Below, one piece after another: positions 44,770-54,957 of a stretch of 64,000 bases of DNA (positions within the stretch are counted from its first letter, which is position 1; each line of letters starts with the position of its first letter). Origin of the DNA: Rhodobacter sp. (GTDB taxonomy: Bacteria > Pseudomonadota > Alphaproteobacteria > Rhodobacterales > Rhodobacteraceae); contig JAIXRW010000034.1 of the NCBI GenBank assembly GCA_027484985.1, forward strand, positions 1 to 64,000, in the 5' to 3' direction. The translations under genes were made by a program, and so were the position numbers. The notes under the pieces are model-generated. The model worked only from the letters and a program-made list of their open reading frames with translations. It had not been told where the DNA came from and searched no databases.

Positions 44770-46445
44770 TGGAGTTCATCGCGCTGAACATGGCGCCGAT
44801 CATGTTTGCCAGCCTGGTGTTGTTTTTGCTGCTGGGTTATCCGGTGGCCTTTGCGCTGGCGGCGAACGGGCTGGTGTTCTTTTTCATCGGGGTCGAACTG
44901 GCGCCGCTGTCGGGGGGGTCGATCAGCCTTGACTGGCCGCTGCTGAACACGTTGCCGAACCGGTTCTGGGGGGTGATGTCGAACGAGACGCTGCTGGCGA
45001 TACCGTTCTTTACCTTTATGGGGATCGTGCTGGAACGGTCGGGGATGGCCGAGGATCTGCTGGATACGATCGGGCAGTTGTTCGGACCCGTTCGCGGGGG
45101 GCTGGCCTATGCGGTGATCTTTGTCGGCGCGCTGCTGGCGGCGACGACGGGGGTGGTGGCGGCGAGCGTGATTGCGATGGGGTTGATCAGCCTGCCGATC
45201 ATGCTGCGCTATGGCTATGACCGGCGGATTGCCAGCGGGGTGATCGCGGCATCGGGGACGCTGGCGCAGATCATTCCGCCCAGTCTGGTGCTGATCGTGC
45301 TGGCCGACCAGTTGGGGCGGTCGGTCGGTGATATGTACACGGCGGCGATGATACCGGGGCTGGTGCTGACGGGGCTGTATTGTGTCTATGTCTTTGCGGT
45401 GTCGGTGCTGCGGCCCGATGCGATGCCCGCGCTGCCGCTTGAGGCGCGGACGCTGGGGCATGGTGTCACCTCGCTTTTCGTGGCTTTGGCGGTGGGGGTG
45501 GGCATCGGGTTCGGGGCGCATCGGTGGCTGTATGCAACGCATGGCGCGGATGCCGATGTGCTGGGGGCCACGGTGGCGGTGATCGTGGTCTATGCGGTTG
45601 CCGTGGCGGACCGCGGGCTGGGGCTGGGGCTGATGTCGCGGCTGGCGCAACAGGTGATCATCGTGCTGATCCCGCCGCTTGCGCTGATCTTCCTTGTGCT
45701 GGGGACGATCTTTCTGGGGATTGCCACGCCCACGGAAGGGGGCGCGATGGGGGCTGTGGGGGCGCTGGTGCTGGCGGCGGCCAAGGGGCGGTTGACCTAT
45801 GGGGTGGTTTCGCAGGCGCTGGCGGCGACCGTGCGGCTTTCGGCCTTTGTGATGTTCATCCTGCTGGGGGCGCGGGTGTTTTCGCTGACCTTTTACGGGG
45901 TGAACGGGCATGTCTGGGTGGAGCATCTGCTGACAAGCCTGCCGGGGGGCGAGACGGGGTTTCTGGTTGCGGTTTCGGTGCTGATCTTCCTGCTGGCGTT
46001 CTTTCTGGATTTCTTCGAGCTGGCTTTCATCATCGTGCCCTTGCTGGTGCCTGCGGCCAATGCGCTGGGGATCGATCTGGTCTGGCTGGGGATCATTCTG
46101 GGCGTGAACATGCAGACAAGCTTCATGCACCCGCCCTTTGGCTTTGCGCTGTTCTACCTGCGGTCGGTGGCGCCGAAGTCGGCCTATGTGGACAAGGTGA
46201 CGGGGGTGCGGACGGACGGGGTGACGACGGGGCAGATTTACCGCGGGGCGGTGCCCTTTGTGGTGATACAGGTCGTGATGGTGGGGTTGGTGATCGCCTT
46301 TCCGCAGATGGTGATGCATTACAAGGGCGCGGCGGTGGACCCTGCGACGGTGCAGATGAAGATGCCGGAATTGCAGCCGCTGGGGGGATTGGGGGGAGGT
46401 CTGGGCACGGGCGGGGCGCTGGGGCAGCCGGTGATACAGCCGTGA
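44766..46445 (+). CDS. TRAP transporter large permease (DctM type), extended form
   Basis: A 559-residue large permease. The usual length is about 430, so roughly 130 extra residues are present. The extra part is a central stretch (about residues 215-300) that adds helices before IFLVLGTIFLGIATPTEGGA, and a polar C-terminal tail of about 60 residues. The family motifs LGYPVAFALAANGL and MQTSFMHPPFGFALFYL are kept. Extended DctM proteins of this type occur in TakP-like systems. The start MMEFIAL overlaps dctQ. Confidence 0.88.
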   Translation: MMEFIALNMAPIMFASLVLFLLLGYPVAFALAANGLVFFFIGVELAPLSGGSISLDWPLLNTLPNRFWGVMSNETLLAIPFFTFMGIVLERSGMAEDLLDTIGQLFGPVRGGLAYAVIFVGALLAATTGVVAASVIAMGLISLPIMLRYGYDRRIASGVIAASGTLAQIIPPSLVLIVLADQLGRSVGDMYTAAMIPGLVLTGLYCVYVFAVSVLRPDAMPALPLEARTLGHGVTSLFVALAVGVGIGFGAHRWLYATHGADADVLGATVAVIVVYAVAVADRGLGLGLMSRLAQQVIIVLIPPLALIFLVLGTIFLGIATPTEGGAMGAVGALVLAAAKGRLTYGVVSQALAATVRLSAFVMFILLGARVFSLTFYGVNGHVWVEHLLTSLPGGETGFLVAVSVLIFLLAFFLDFFELAFIIVPLLVPAANALGIDLVWLGIILGVNMQTSFMHPPFGFALFYLRSVAPKSAYVDKVTGVRTDGVTTGQIYRGAVPFVVIQVVMVGLVIAFPQMVMHYKGAAVDPATVQMKMPELQPLGGLGGGLGTGGALGQPVIQP

Positions 46446-46480
46446 GGGTGGCGTAGGGGTTTTTCGGAACGGTGAGGATG

Positions 46481-46619
46481 GGACCGTGGCCCAAAGCCAC
46501 GGTCCGCGCACGACCCGCCCCCTCGGGTCGTGCGCCCATGGCGCCCGTCCCGGCGGGTCATGCACGGACCTAGCGGCGGCGTAACGAAACGCTCCACCGG
46601 AGCCTTTCGTTGCGCCTTG
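46481..46619. repeat. Family C hairpin-dense element, copy 3
   Basis: The leading hairpin is GGACCGTGGC (46481-46490), loop CCAAA, and GCCACGGTCC. The central module forms either a 12-pair local stem (46506-46517 with 46524-46535) or a long-range stem of 17 pairs in 19 positions (46501-46519 with 46552-46570), which also breaks the leading hairpin. The terminal hairpin is ACGAAA-GCTCC/GGAGC-TTTCGT (46584-46610). It lies in the gap between convergent dctM and takP. Confidence 0.7.
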
Positions 46620-46634
46620 GTTCAGCGGATGGCG

Positions 46635-47801
<1,167 letters not shown>

Positions 47802-47830
47802 TCAACCGGAAGGCGGTGAACGACGCCGCG

Positions 47831-49285
47831 TCAGCCGCCACGGCGGACGATGGCCTCGACATCGATCACGTCGGGTTCGGGGGTGGGGGCGGGCGGTTCG
47901 GGGGCCTTGGGCGAGGCGACCATGAGGGGCAGGGTTTCGGCGCCGGTGGCGGAGGGGCCGGTCTTTTCGGGCGGTTCGCGCCACGAGAGCGTGTCGAAGC
48001 CGCCGCAATTGTCGCAGATCGGGTCCCAGCTGGCATGGACGGCCTGACATTTGTCGCAGCACCATTGCGGGCCGCGCGGGGCGGTCAGCGCCTTGGCGAG
48101 CCAGCCGCGCACAACGGCGTCATCGGACCCTTCGCCGCGTTCGATGGCGGCCATGATGGCAAGCGACCGCCGCGTGGGGTGGGTTTCGACGATGCTGCCC
48201 AAGGCGCGGCGCGCTTGGGGGAAATCTTCGGCGGCGATGTTGAGTTCGGCCAGAAGAAGGCGGGTTTCTTCGTGGTCGGGGTGGTTCGCCGTGAGGGTCT
48301 TGAAGCGTTTCAGGCGGTCGGCGGGGGTTTCGTCGGGTTCAATTTCGGCGAAGGCGGCGGCAAGGTCGGGGTGGGGTTTGGCGTCATAGGCCTTTTTCAG
48401 CACGCGGGTCGCGGCCTTTTTGTCGCCCTTGTCGGCAAGCGCGCGGGAGGCCATGGCGGCGGCGGGGATCAGGTCGGGCGATTGCTTGTTCGCCTCGATC
48501 GCGGCTTCGCGGGCCTCGATGGTGGCGCCTTCGTCAAGCACGCCTTGGGCCTGTTGCAGGGCAAGCACGGCATCACGGCGGCGATAGACGTCTTTGGGCA
48601 GGGCGCCTGCCTTGAGTTTTGCGCCAAGGGTGGCGCGGGCACCTTTCCAATCGCGGCTTTCGGCCTGAAGTTTCAGCAGGATATCCTGCGTTTCAAGGTG
48701 CTTGGGTTTGAGTTCCAGCGCCTTGGCGGCGAGTTTCAGGGCGGTTTCGGCATCACCTTCGGCCAGTTTCTGGTTCAGCAGGCCACGGATGGCGACAAAG
48801 CGCGTGGTGTCAGAGGCGAGCAGTTCCTTATACGCCTCGGTCGCGCGGCGGGTATCGCCTGCGGCTTCGGCGGCTTGGGCCACCAGAAGGGTGGTGAGGT
48901 GGGGTTCGGCCAGATATTTCTCGGCCTTGATCGCGCGGTTCAGGGCAAGGCGGCCTTCGCCTGCGGCCAAAGCGAGCATGCCTTCGGTCAGGGCCTGAAA
49001 GCCCTTTCTTTCGCGGTTGCGGTCGAAATAGCGGCTGATGGCGGTTTCATCGCCGTTGAGGAAGCGCAGGATGGCGACAAGCAGGCCTGCCAGTTTCATC
49101 ACCAGCCAAAGCGCAAGGATGAGGACGGCAAGGACGATCAGCGCCTGTAGCGGGCCAAGGGTAAATTCATACCCCGCCGCTGCGATTTGCAGGCCACCGC
49201 CCGCATCGATCAGGATGCCCGCGCCAAGGGTGAGGGCGGCGACGATGAGCAGGAACAGAACCGCTTTTGCAAGGGACCAGATCAT
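47831..49285 (-). CDS. hemY: HemY-like TPR protein with C-terminal zinc ribbon
   Basis: A 484-residue inner-membrane protein. Two N-terminal helices (residues 1-70: WSLAKAVLFLLIVAALTLGA and LQALIVLAVLILALWLVMKL) are followed by tetratricopeptide-like helices. The HemY group is linked by position to tetrapyrrole synthesis. Near residue 400 it has two CxxC pairs (CCDKC and CDNC), a zinc ribbon absent from enterobacterial HemY as far as I recall, then a Pro-rich tail. The start MIWSLAKAV overlaps the mic60 stop. Confidence 0.87.
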   Translation of the reverse strand: MIWSLAKAVLFLLIVAALTLGAGILIDAGGGLQIAAAGYEFTLGPLQALIVLAVLILALWLVMKLAGLLVAILRFLNGDETAISRYFDRNRERKGFQALTEGMLALAAGEGRLALNRAIKAEKYLAEPHLTTLLVAQAAEAAGDTRRATEAYKELLASDTTRFVAIRGLLNQKLAEGDAETALKLAAKALELKPKHLETQDILLKLQAESRDWKGARATLGAKLKAGALPKDVYRRRDAVLALQQAQGVLDEGATIEAREAAIEANKQSPDLIPAAAMASRALADKGDKKAATRVLKKAYDAKPHPDLAAAFAEIEPDETPADRLKRFKTLTANHPDHEETRLLLAELNIAAEDFPQARRALGSIVETHPTRRSLAIMAAIERGEGSDDAVVRGWLAKALTAPRGPQWCCDKCQAVHASWDPICDNCGGFDTLSWREPPEKTGPSATGAETLPLMVASPKAPEPPAPTPEPDVIDVEAIVRRGG

Positions 49286-50322
49286 TTCGCCCCCGCAATC
49301 TGGGTAAGGGCGGCTTCGGCAGCAAGCCGAAGCTGCGCGTCCGCAGTCCAAGCGGCCAGCGGGGGTTTGGCGGTTTCGGGCAGGGCGCCGAGTTCGGACA
49401 GGGCGGCGGATAGATCGCCCTTGGCCAGGGCGGCTTCGGCCCGCGACAGGATGGCATCGGGATCGTCGCCTTCGCGCGGGGTGAGCGAGCGCAGGCCCGT
49501 CTGGCTGCGAAGGAACGAGGTGACGCGGTCTGTCCAGCTTTCGCCCATATTGGCCCGAAGGGCGGATTCGAGGGCGGCGCGGGCGGCGGGCGGGAAGGTT
49601 TCGCGCAAGGCGGCGACCGTGGGCAGGCCGGTTGCGGCATGATCGGCCAGCGCGGGGGGAAGATCGGGCAGGTCGGACAGGGCGGCGGCAAAGGGGGCGC
49701 CGCTGTCAAGCGCAGCGGCGACACGGTCAAGTGCGGCGGTGCGGCGGGTCGCCTGTGCGGTGGCTTCGGCCTGTGCGGCCAGTTCGGCGGCGCGGGCCTC
49801 GGCCTGTTTCAGGCGGTCTTCGGCGGCGGCGACGGCCTGGGCGATGGCCTCGGGCTGGGCGGTGCCGGAGTTGAGGGCGGCGACGCGGTCTTGCAGCGCT
49901 TTCAGCTGGTCGGCAAGGGCCGGGTCGGGGGCGCTGCCTGCGGGGAGGGATTCGACCGATGCGATGCGGTCGGAAAGTTGGGCAAGGGTGGTTTCGATGG
50001 CTTTGAGGCGGTCAGGCAGCGTGGTGTCGGGGGCGGGAAGGGCGGCGATCTGGTCTTTCAGGGCCTGAAGATCGGCATTTGGGGCCTGCGGTAGGGACAG
50101 AAGATCGGGCTGGAAGCGGGCGAGGGCGAAACCGCCGCCTGCGGCGATGGCACCGCCAAGGACGAGGGCGACAAAGGCGGGCAGGGCGCTGCGGCGCGGG
50201 GGCGGGGCGGCAGGTGGTTGCGATGCGGGCAAGGGTTCGGCTTTGGCGGGGGTTTCGCTGGCCTCGACAGCGGCGATGACATCGGCTTCGGGTTCGGCGG
50301 GGTCGGTGGAAGAGGAGGCCAT
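49282..50322 (-). CDS. Alphaproteobacterial mitofilin (Mic60) homologue
   Basis: A 346-residue protein. The Pro/Ala-rich cytoplasmic tail (1-45) precedes one membrane helix (ALPAFVALVLGGAIAAGGGF, then ALARF), a coiled-coil region (about 80-210, many Ala/Glu/Gln) and a C-terminal helical domain that matches the mitofilin family. In Rhodobacter sphaeroides the gene (orf52) lies between hemD and hemY, exactly as here, and its product shapes intracytoplasmic membranes. The start MASSSTDPA at 50322 was chosen over a longer frame. Confidence 0.82.
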   Translation of the reverse strand: MASSSTDPAEPEADVIAAVEASETPAKAEPLPASQPPAAPPPRRSALPAFVALVLGGAIAAGGGFALARFQPDLLSLPQAPNADLQALKDQIAALPAPDTTLPDRLKAIETTLAQLSDRIASVESLPAGSAPDPALADQLKALQDRVAALNSGTAQPEAIAQAVAAAEDRLKQAEARAAELAAQAEATAQATRRTAALDRVAAALDSGAPFAAALSDLPDLPPALADHAATGLPTVAALRETFPPAARAALESALRANMGESWTDRVTSFLRSQTGLRSLTPREGDDPDAILSRAEAALAKGDLSAALSELGALPETAKPPLAAWTADAQLRLAAEAALTQIAGAK

Positions 50323-50406
50323 GCGCGGTCCTTTCGTCGCCCTGCGGGGCGGATTCTCGGGCACCACCCTAACCCCCTGCCCGTGCGGGGTTCAAGCGCG
50401 GGTGGG

Positions 50407-51111
50407 TCACAGAAGGGTGGCGATGGCGGTTAGCAGCGCGTCGGCGTTGGGTTCGGCGGCAATGGCGCTGCGGGCGGGGTGCAGGTGCGCTGCGGCGGCG
50501 GCCACGGCGGGGGAGAGGGCGGCGAGCCAGAGGGGGGCCGCAAAGGGGCCTTGGGAGGCGAGGATTTCGGCAGTGCGGGGCGAGAAAAGGGGGAGGAGGA
50601 CAGGGGTTTCGCCTGCGAGGAGGGTGCGGGCTTCGAGGGAGAGGGGTTGGGGGCGCTGGTCATAGGTGATGGCCGCATGGGTGGGGCGGCCTGCGTCGGT
50701 AAGGGTGGCCGCGATGTCACCACGGCTGTCGGCCCCGCGGAGATGCAGGAAGGGGCCCTGGTCTTGGGTAGAGAGGATGAGGGCGATGAGGGCGTTGGCG
50801 TCGCCCTTGGCCGAGTGGGGGGTGAAGCCTGCGGCGCGGGCGGCTGCCGCCGTGCGGTCGCCCACGCAATAGGCGTGGCGGGGGAGGTTGGGGATGGCGG
50901 CGGCAGAGGCGGCGGCGGTTTCGGAGGTGAGGATGATTGCTGTGTAGGGCTGTTGCGGGATGGCGGGGTGCAGGAAGGCGGGCGCGATGAGGGGCGAGGG
51001 GACCGGGGCAAGGGTTGGGCCGAAGCGGGTGATCAGGTCGGTGGCGAAGCGGTCGCCCTGCGCCTGCGGGCGGGTAAGAAGCACGGGGACAGGGCGGGAT
51101 TGCGGGGCCAT
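50407..51111 (-). CDS. hemD: Uroporphyrinogen-III synthase (HemD)
   Basis: A 234-residue enzyme that closes hydroxymethylbilane to uroporphyrinogen III in heme and corrin synthesis. Low sequence conservation is usual; the segments [29 protein letters not shown] and [13 protein letters not shown] fit the two-domain fold. It is first in a hemD-mic60-hemY run. hemC, often nearby, is not in the window. It diverges from tsaD across only 36 bases, so promoters must overlap coding DNA. Confidence 0.87.
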   Translation of the reverse strand: MAPQSRPVPVLLTRPQAQGDRFATDLITRFGPTLAPVPSPLIAPAFLHPAIPQQPYTAIILTSETAAASAAAIPNLPRHAYCVGDRTAAAARAAGFTPHSAKGDANALIALILSTQDQGPFLHLRGADSRGDIAATLTDAGRPTHAAITYDQRPQPLSLEARTLLAGETPVLLPLFSPRTAEILASQGPFAAPLWLAALSPAVAAAAAHLHPARSAIAAEPNADALLTAIATLL

Positions 51112-51147
51112 GGGTCTGGTGTTACCCCGCAGACAGGCTTTTGGGCA

Positions 51148-52245
51148 ATGGACATGGCGGCGCTGACCTTTCTGGGCATCGAATCAAGCTGCGATGACAG
51201 CGCGGCGGCCGTGGTGCGCTGGGGTGCTGCGGGGGGCGAGGTTTTGTCGTCGGTCGTCGAGGGGCAGGCGGCGCTGCATGCCGATTTCGGCGGCGTCGTG
51301 CCCGAGATTGCGGCGCGGGCCCATGCGGAAAAGCTGGACGGCTGTGTGGAGCGGGCGCTGGAAGAGGCGGGGCTGCGGCTGGCCGATCTGGACGGCATCG
51401 CGGTGACAAGCGGGCCGGGGCTGATTGGCGGCGTGCTGTCGGGGGTGATGCTGGCGCGGGGGCTGGCGGCGGGGTCGGGATTGCCGCTGGTGGGGGTGAA
51501 CCATCTGGCGGGGCATGCGCTGACGCCGCGGCTGACGGACGGGTTGGCCTTTCCTTACCTGATGCTGCTGGTGTCGGGCGGGCATTGCCAGTTTCTGATC
51601 GCGCATGGGGTGGACCGGTTCGAGCGGTTGGGCGGCACGATTGACGACGCACCCGGCGAGGCGTTCGACAAGACGGCGAAGCTGCTGGGGTTGGCGCAGC
51701 CGGGGGGGCCGGTGGTGGAGCGCGAGGCGGCCATGGGCGATGCGCGGCGGTTCCGGTTCCCACGGCCACTGCTGGACCGCGAGGGGTGCGATATGTCCTT
51801 TTCGGGCCTCAAGACCGCGTTGTTGCGGGCGCGGGATGCGCTGGTGGCGGAAAAGGGCGGGATCACCGTGCAGGAGCGGCGCGACCTGTGCGCGGGGTTT
51901 CAGGCGGCGGTGGCGGATGTGCTGGCCGAAAAGACGCGGCGGGCTTTGGCGGTTTATCTGGCGCATGGGCCTGCGGTTCCGGCGCTGGCGGTGGCGGGGG
52001 GCGTGGCGGCGAATGGGGCCATTCGGGCCAAGTTAGAGACTGTTTGCGCCGATGCGGGCGTGCGGTTTCTGGCGCCGCCCCTGCGGCTGTGCACCGACAA
52101 TGCGGCGATGATCGCCTGGGCGGGGATCGAGCGGGTGCGGGCGGGGCTGGGCGATGCCGCTGATCTGGTGGCGCGGCCGCGCTGGCCGCTGGATGCGACG
52201 GCGGCGCCGATGATCGGGTCGGGCAAGAAGGGGGCCAAGGCGTGA
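51148..52245 (+). CDS. tsaD: tRNA threonylcarbamoyltransferase TsaD
   Basis: A 365-residue ASKHA-fold enzyme that adds threonylcarbamoyl to A37 of ANN-decoding tRNAs. The metal-binding HxxxH is in GVNHLAGH, with the sugar-binding GLIGGVLSG and [14 protein letters not shown]. The start is ATG 51148 ([18 protein letters not shown]), with a second ATG at 51154 possible. A tsaE gene is present at 61485. The stop overlaps the gpsA start (GTGA). Confidence 0.95.
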   Translation: MDMAALTFLGIESSCDDSAAAVVRWGAAGGEVLSSVVEGQAALHADFGGVVPEIAARAHAEKLDGCVERALEEAGLRLADLDGIAVTSGPGLIGGVLSGVMLARGLAAGSGLPLVGVNHLAGHALTPRLTDGLAFPYLMLLVSGGHCQFLIAHGVDRFERLGGTIDDAPGEAFDKTAKLLGLAQPGGPVVEREAAMGDARRFRFPRPLLDREGCDMSFSGLKTALLRARDALVAEKGGITVQERRDLCAGFQAAVADVLAEKTRRALAVYLAHGPAVPALAVAGGVAANGAIRAKLETVCADAGVRFLAPPLRLCTDNAAMIAWAGIERVRAGLGDAADLVARPRWPLDATAAPMIGSGKKGAKA

Positions 52246-53186
52246 TCGGGGTCGCGGGTGCGGGGGCTTTCGGGACGGCGCTGGCCGTGGCGCTGGCGCG
52301 GGACGGGCGCGCGGTACGGCTGTGGGGGCGCGATGTGGCAGGGCTGGCGGCGGGGCGCGAGAGTGCGCGGTTGCCGGGGGTGCGGCTGCCGGAAAACGTG
52401 ACTGTTACGGCGGAAATCGCGGATTTGGGCGGGCTGGAGGCTGTGCTGCTGGCGGTGCCGATGCAGGCGCTGGGCGGTGTGCTGCGCGAGGCGGCATTTG
52501 ACGCGGGGGCGTTGGTTGCGTGCTGCAAGGGGGTGGACCTGACGGCGCTGACAGGGCCTGCGGCGGTGATGGCGGCGGCGCGACCCAAGGCGCGGGTTGC
52601 GCTGCTGACGGGGCCGAGTTTTGCCGCCGACATTGCCAAGGGGTTGCCGACCGCGCTGACGCTGGCCTGTGCCGATGACGCGGCGGGCGAGCGGTTGCAG
52701 CACCTGCTATCGACGCCGGTGTTGCGGCTGTACCGGACAACCGATGTGACGGGGGCCGAGCTGGGCGGGGCGTTGAAGAACGTGGTCGCTGTAGCGGCGG
52801 GCGTGGTGATCGGGGTGGGGCTGGGGGATTCGGCGCGGGCGGCGCTGATGACGCGGGGCTATGCCGAGATGGTGCGGCTGGCGCTTGCGCTTGGCGCAAG
52901 GGCGGAAACGCTGGCGGGGCTGTCGGGGTTGGGCGATCTGGTGCTGACCTGCGGATCGGAGCAATCGCGCAACTTTCGCTTCGGGCTGGCGCTGGGGCGA
53001 GGCGAGGCCTTCGATGCGGGCGTGACGGTGGAAGGTGTGGCCACAGCGCGGGCGGTGGCGCGGCTGGCGGCGGAGCGGGGGATCGACATGCCCGTGACGG
53101 CGATGGTGGCGGCGCTGGTGGAAGGCAGGATTGACCTTTCCAGCGCGATCCAGTCCCTTTTGACCAGACCCTTGAAGGCGGAGTGA
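52242..53186 (+). CDS. gpsA: NAD(P)-dependent glycerol-3-phosphate dehydrogenase (GpsA)
   Basis: A 314-residue dehydrogenase that makes sn-glycerol 3-phosphate for phospholipids. The N-terminal Rossmann motif [13 protein letters not shown] starts at residue 2, and the active-site segment is [17 protein letters not shown] with the catalytic Lys. The GTG start at 52242 overlaps the tsaD stop. The tsaD-gpsA-YciI-EVE order looks like one transcription unit. Confidence 0.94.
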   Translation: MIGVAGAGAFGTALAVALARDGRAVRLWGRDVAGLAAGRESARLPGVRLPENVTVTAEIADLGGLEAVLLAVPMQALGGVLREAAFDAGALVACCKGVDLTALTGPAAVMAAARPKARVALLTGPSFAADIAKGLPTALTLACADDAAGERLQHLLSTPVLRLYRTTDVTGAELGGALKNVVAVAAGVVIGVGLGDSARAALMTRGYAEMVRLALALGARAETLAGLSGLGDLVLTCGSEQSRNFRFGLALGRGEAFDAGVTVEGVATARAVARLAAERGIDMPVTAMVAALVEGRIDLSSAIQSLLTRPLKAE

Positions 53187-53189
53187 GCA

Positions 53190-53459
53190 ATGCGCGTGGC
53201 GCTGATCTGTATCGACAAACCCGGCCATCTGGCCGTGCGGCAGGAAAACCGTGCGGCGCATCTGGCCTATATCGAAGCGACCGGTGTGGTCGAGATGGCG
53301 GGGCCGTTCCTTGAGGGCGGGGCGATGTGCGGGTCGCTGGTCGTGCTGGAGGTTGAATCGATCGAGGCGGCGCGGGATTGGGCGGCGCAGGACCCCTATG
53401 CCAAGGCGGGGCTGTTTGCGCGCGTAGATATACGTGAATGGAAGAAGGTCATCGGGTGA
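53190..53459 (+). CDS. YciI-family protein
   Basis: An 89-residue dimeric ferredoxin-like fold protein of the YCII family. Typical residues are HLAYIEATGVVEMAGPF, DPYAKAGLF and VDIREWKKVIG. The family often has a His/Asp pair in the active cleft, but no cellular reaction is established for most members. It follows gpsA by 3 bases and its stop shares a base with the next start (TGATG). Confidence 0.85.
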   Translation: MRVALICIDKPGHLAVRQENRAAHLAYIEATGVVEMAGPFLEGGAMCGSLVVLEVESIEAARDWAAQDPYAKAGLFARVDIREWKKVIG

Positions 53460-53878
53460 TGGCGTTCTGGCTGCTGAAATCGGAGCCTGACGTGTTCGGC
53501 TGGTCGCATCTGGCGGCCAAGGGCGCGGCGGGCGAGGAATGGAGCGGTGTGCGGAATTATCAGGCGCGCAACAACATGCGGGCGATGCAGGTTGGCGATC
53601 TGGCGTTCTTTTACCATTCCAATATCGGGAAAGAGGTTGTGGGGATCATGGAGGTGATCCGCACGAGCGCGCCGGACAGCACCACGGATGACCCGCGCTG
53701 GGATTGCGTGATGGTGCGGGCCAAGCAGGCGTTTCCGCGGGGGGTGGGCCTTGAGGCGATCAAGGCGGCGCCGGGGCTGGCCGAGATGGTGCTGGTGAAA
53801 AATTCGCGCCTGTCGGTGCAGCCGGTGACAGCGGCGGAATGGGCGACGGTCTGCCGGATGGGCGGGCTGGACGGATAG
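53459..53878 (+). CDS. EVE-domain protein (Thy28-like)
   Basis: A 139-residue single EVE domain. The hallmark start FWLLKSEPDVFGW, then WSGVRNYQARNNMRAM and GDLAFFYHSN, are clear. EVE domains belong to the PUA-like fold and can read modified bases in DNA or RNA; the bacterial stand-alone proteins have no settled role. The start at 53459 is preferred over an upstream frame that overlaps the YciI gene. Confidence 0.9.
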   Translation: MAFWLLKSEPDVFGWSHLAAKGAAGEEWSGVRNYQARNNMRAMQVGDLAFFYHSNIGKEVVGIMEVIRTSAPDSTTDDPRWDCVMVRAKQAFPRGVGLEAIKAAPGLAEMVLVKNSRLSVQPVTAAEWATVCRMGGLDG

Positions 53879-53933
53879 GGCGCGTTTCGCCAATCTGACC
53901 CGACCCAACAACAAAAAAGGGAGGGATCAGGGA

Positions 53934-54332
53934 ATGAGTTTTCTAAGCGTCATCGTGGCGACGGTTGCGGCCTATGTGGCGGGGGCGGCCTATTACATGG
54001 CGCTGGCCAAGCCTTGGCTGGCGGCCACGGGGCTGCCGCTGGGGCCGGACGGGCGGCCGGTGGGCGGCAATAACGGGGTGAAGCCGTTCATCATCGGGTT
54101 CATCTGCACGCTGCTGGTGGCGGGGATGCTGCGGCATGTCTTTACCATGTCCGGGCTGGATACGCCGCTGGAGGGCATCATGGGCGGCTTTGGCGCCGGG
54201 GCGTTCCTGATCACGCCGTGGCTGGTGCTGTGCTATGGCTATTCGATGCGGTCGCGCATGCTTTCGGTGATCGACGGCGGATATGCCATCATTGGGTGCA
54301 CGATCATCGGGCTGGTGCTGACGCTGGTGTAA
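53934..54332 (+). CDS. DUF1761-family membrane protein
   Basis: A 132-residue inner-membrane protein with about four helices (residues 3-25, 50-70, 90-105, 112-130), the layout of the DUF1761 family. The first helix has the typical AAYVAGAAYYMALAKPWLAA. It is preceded by GGGAGGGATCAGGGA as ribosome-binding region. No function is known. It lies 55 bases after the EVE gene and may be separate. Confidence 0.75.
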   Translation: MSFLSVIVATVAAYVAGAAYYMALAKPWLAATGLPLGPDGRPVGGNNGVKPFIIGFICTLLVAGMLRHVFTMSGLDTPLEGIMGGFGAGAFLITPWLVLCYGYSMRSRMLSVIDGGYAIIGCTIIGLVLTLV

Positions 54333-54336
54333 GAAA

Positions 54337-54486
54337 TGGAGGGCCCCGCACCCCTACGGGACCCTCCATCCACCCCACGCGCTCCCCTGAGCACCACGCG
54401 TGATTGAAAGGTCCCGGGCCTACTGCCCTGAAAGCACAGTCGCAAAGGCCGGGCGATTCCGCAAACGGGAATTGCCCGGCCTTTTC
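54337..54486 (+). ncRNA. Candidate structured RNA ending in a strong terminator
   Basis: The 171-base gap holds a string of stems in the plus direction. The first is ATGGAGGG with CCCTCCAT (54336-54370, extended by CCCG/CGGG). It is followed by ACGCG/CGCGT, GGGC/GCCC, and the terminator AAAGGCCGGGC (54444-54454) with GCCCGGCCTTT (54474-54484) plus T. It may be only the 3' end of the DUF1761 transcript. No known RNA family is recognised. I saw no clear promoter for an independent RNA. Confidence 0.3.
54444..54485 (+). terminator. Intrinsic terminator between DUF1761 and DUF2853 genes
   Basis: An 11-pair perfect stem, AAAGGCCGGGC and GCCCGGCCTTT, with an inner ATTCC/GGAAT extension, is followed by TTTT on the plus strand. 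The A run on its 5' side means it may also work on the minus strand, ending the convergent DUF2853 transcript. Confidence 0.85.
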
Positions 54487-54503
54487 AACAAGTTTTAGCG
54501 GTT

Positions 54504-54845
54504 TCAGGCGTAAACGGCTTCTTTGCCGAAATGCTTGACCAGCATGTAATAGACCACGGCGCGGTATTTGTGGCGTTCGTCGCGGCCATAGGTATCGATC
54601 GCGGCTTCGATCGCCTCTTGCAGGCGGGGGCTGTTGGGCAGGCCGAGTTTCTTGATGAGGAAGTTCTTTTTCACGGTTTCGAGTTCGGCGGGATCAGTGC
54701 CTGCAAGGGTGGAGGCATCGGCGCTGTAAACGGCAGGGCCGCAGCCGATTGTCACCTTCTCCAGCAGGGCGAGATCGGGTGTCATCTTGCATTTTGTTCG
54801 CAGGTCTTGGGCATAGGTGGCGATGAGTTCGGCGCGTTTGCTCAT
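54504..54845 (-). CDS. DUF2853-family protein
   Basis: A 113-residue cytoplasmic, all-helical protein. MSKRAELIATYAQDL, then DPAELETVKKNFLIKKLGL and KYRAVVYYMLVKHFGKE, match the DUF2853 family. A structure of a family member is known as a small helical bundle, but the function is not. The start at 54845 is preferred over an in-frame ATG eight codons upstream. It follows ahcY in the same direction, separated by a terminator. Confidence 0.85.
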   Translation of the reverse strand: MSKRAELIATYAQDLRTKCKMTPDLALLEKVTIGCGPAVYSADASTLAGTDPAELETVKKNFLIKKLGLPNSPRLQEAIEAAIDTYGRDERHKYRAVVYYMLVKHFGKEAVYA

Positions 54846-54957
54846 GAAAAAAGCGTCCCCAATAAACACGACACGGTTTTTGCCGCGAGGGGGATGCTAC
54901 AGCGGCGCCGGATTGGCACAAGCAGGAATTGTGCGTTGCGCTACCCTTGGGTGCAAG

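Noticed and set aside
54337-54486. 6S RNA, SRP RNA or tmRNA in the DUF1761-DUF2853 gap
   Set aside because: The hallmark sequences (SRP tetraloop region, tmRNA tRNA-like ends, long 6S duplex with central bubble) are absent.
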